This document shows positions 48,905 through 49,447 of a DNA stretch of 49,447 bases, in pieces. Position numbers and translations under genes: made by a program. The notes beneath the pieces are model-generated. The model had not been told where the DNA came from. It did no database searches and saw only the letters and a list, made by a program, of their open reading frames with translations. Source of the DNA: Flavobacterium sp. MFBS3-15 (GTDB lineage Bacteria > Bacteroidota > Bacteroidia > Flavobacteriales > Flavobacteriaceae); contig NZ_JAPCHV010000023.1 in NCBI RefSeq assembly GCF_026107645.2, positions 1-49,447 of the forward strand, read 5' to 3'. Position 1 is the first letter of the stretch. Each line of letters starts with the position of its first letter.

Positions 48905-49447
48905 TTATTTCTTCACGATGATGAACTCTGAGCGGCGGTTTTGTGCGTGCTGCTCTTCGGTACATCCTGTGCCGCAGTCCACCTTAGGCTGGCTCTCGCC
49001 GTAGCCTTCTCCGGAGATGCGTGCCTTGGCAATGCCTTTGGAGATCACGTACTGGACAGTAGACTTCGCCCTGCGGTTAGACAGCGCCATGTTGTACTTG
49101 TCAGAGCCGCGGTTGTCCGTGTGGGCTTTCACCATGATCACCATGTCAGGGTATTTTTTCAGTGTCTCAACAAGGTTGTCAAGTACAAAGGCTCCCTCCC
49201 TGGTGATGTTGCTCTTGTTGAACTCGAAGAAGATGTCGTCAAGGACTACTACCGGCTGCTCCGGAGTTACCGCTATCGGCTCAAGGTCGATGAACACTTT
49301 AGCCTGTGGGTTCTTGCCTGCAGGAACTTTAGAGGTACCATTGCTGTATTTCTCCATGCTGCCCTGAAGGCCGTAGTTGCGGTCACAGTCTACATTGTAG
49401 GTTACCATGCCCTGGCTGTCGGCTGTCCTGGTCTCGATCACGTTGTT
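48905..49447 (-). CDS. OmpA-family outer membrane protein, C-terminal part (5' end outside window)
   Basis: The visible 180 or so C-terminal residues hold an OmpA-like peptidoglycan-binding domain: LDDIFFEFNKSNITREGAFV (start of the domain), IMVKAHTDNRGSDKYNMALS with the conserved Asp, SNRRAKSTV, and the end AQNRRSEFIIVKK. An added CGTGCTEEQHAQNRRSE loop with two Cys is typical of Bacteroidetes members. Before the domain is a beta-rich linker (TRTADSQGMVTYNVDCDRNY). The frame has no natural start in the window: the GTG at 49441 is an internal Val codon. It anchors the outer membrane to peptidoglycan. Confidence 0.93.
   Translation of the reverse strand, partial: NNVIETRTADSQGMVTYNVDCDRNYGLQGSMEKYSNGTSKVPAGKNPQAKVFIDLEPIAVTPEQPVVVLDDIFFEFNKSNITREGAFVLDNLVETLKKYPDMVIMVKAHTDNRGSDKYNMALSNRRAKSTVQYVISKGIAKARISGEGYGESQPKVDCGTGCTEEQHAQNRRSEFIIVKK

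Noticed and set aside
1..49447. tRNA, rRNA, integrase, transposase or phage genes
   Set aside because: No tRNA-like T-arm with matching acceptor stem, no rRNA sequence and no recombinase motif was recognised by eye. A tRNAscan or Infernal run would be decisive.

Overview
The window looks like a chromosomal segment of a Flavobacteriaceae bacterium, most likely Flavobacterium or a close relative. The evidence is a complete Bat aerotolerance operon of the Bacteroidetes type, a TonB receptor/DUF5689/nuclease trio, many starts without a Shine-Dalgarno sequence, -7 promoter elements of the TAnnTTTG type, and intergenic palindromes of the kind common in flavobacteria. No tRNA, rRNA, CRISPR array, transposase or integrase was recognised.

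Layout. 0-3.6 kb: a secreted protein of unknown function, a divergent azoreductase/HxlR pair sharing a palindromic operator, and a fatty acid desaturase. 3.7-9.6 kb (minus strand): the four-gene ligase-associated DNA repair cluster (MBL-fold exonuclease, ATP-dependent DNA ligase, Lhr-type DEXH helicase, PdeM phosphoesterase). 9.7-12.8 kb: pheS and small conserved proteins. 12.9-15.5 kb: an AT-rich islet with a predicted nuclease-helicase (DUF2075 type), a small HTH protein resembling restriction-modification controller (C) proteins, and a divergent 100-residue protein. A C-box-like dyad lies between the HTH gene and the small gene. I consider this the best candidate for an undescribed defence-type module. 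15.5-18.6 kb: ammonium transporter, SnoaL-like protein, CvpA.

18.7-29.3 kb (minus strand): the bat operon in the order MoxR, DUF58, BatD-like membrane protein, BatA, BatB, BatC, BatD, BatE. A GxxExxY gene and a secreted protein with a BatE-like signal peptide sit between batD and batE. 29.4-33.9 kb (plus strand): aldo/keto reductase, SDR, lipoprotein, AlbA_2-domain protein, metallophosphatase. 34.0-36.1 kb: egtB-egtD of ergothioneine biosynthesis. 36.1-39.6 kb (minus strand): a TPR protein and an operon of a PcfJ-like protein followed by the RNA ligase RtcB. Upstream of that operon are two equally built short modules, each a 29-codon ORF, a 24-nt spacer and a terminator; the first has an excellent promoter. 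40.4-45.8 kb: TonB receptor plus DUF5689 lipoprotein, divergent from a secreted endonuclease/exonuclease/phosphatase, probably for extracellular nucleic acid or phosphate scavenging. 46.1-48.5 kb: 3-hydroxyanthranilate dioxygenase and an ALDH7-type dehydrogenase. The 3' part of an OmpA-family gene runs off the right end.

All function calls come from reading motifs by eye. No database search was run, and positions inside proteins are hand counts.
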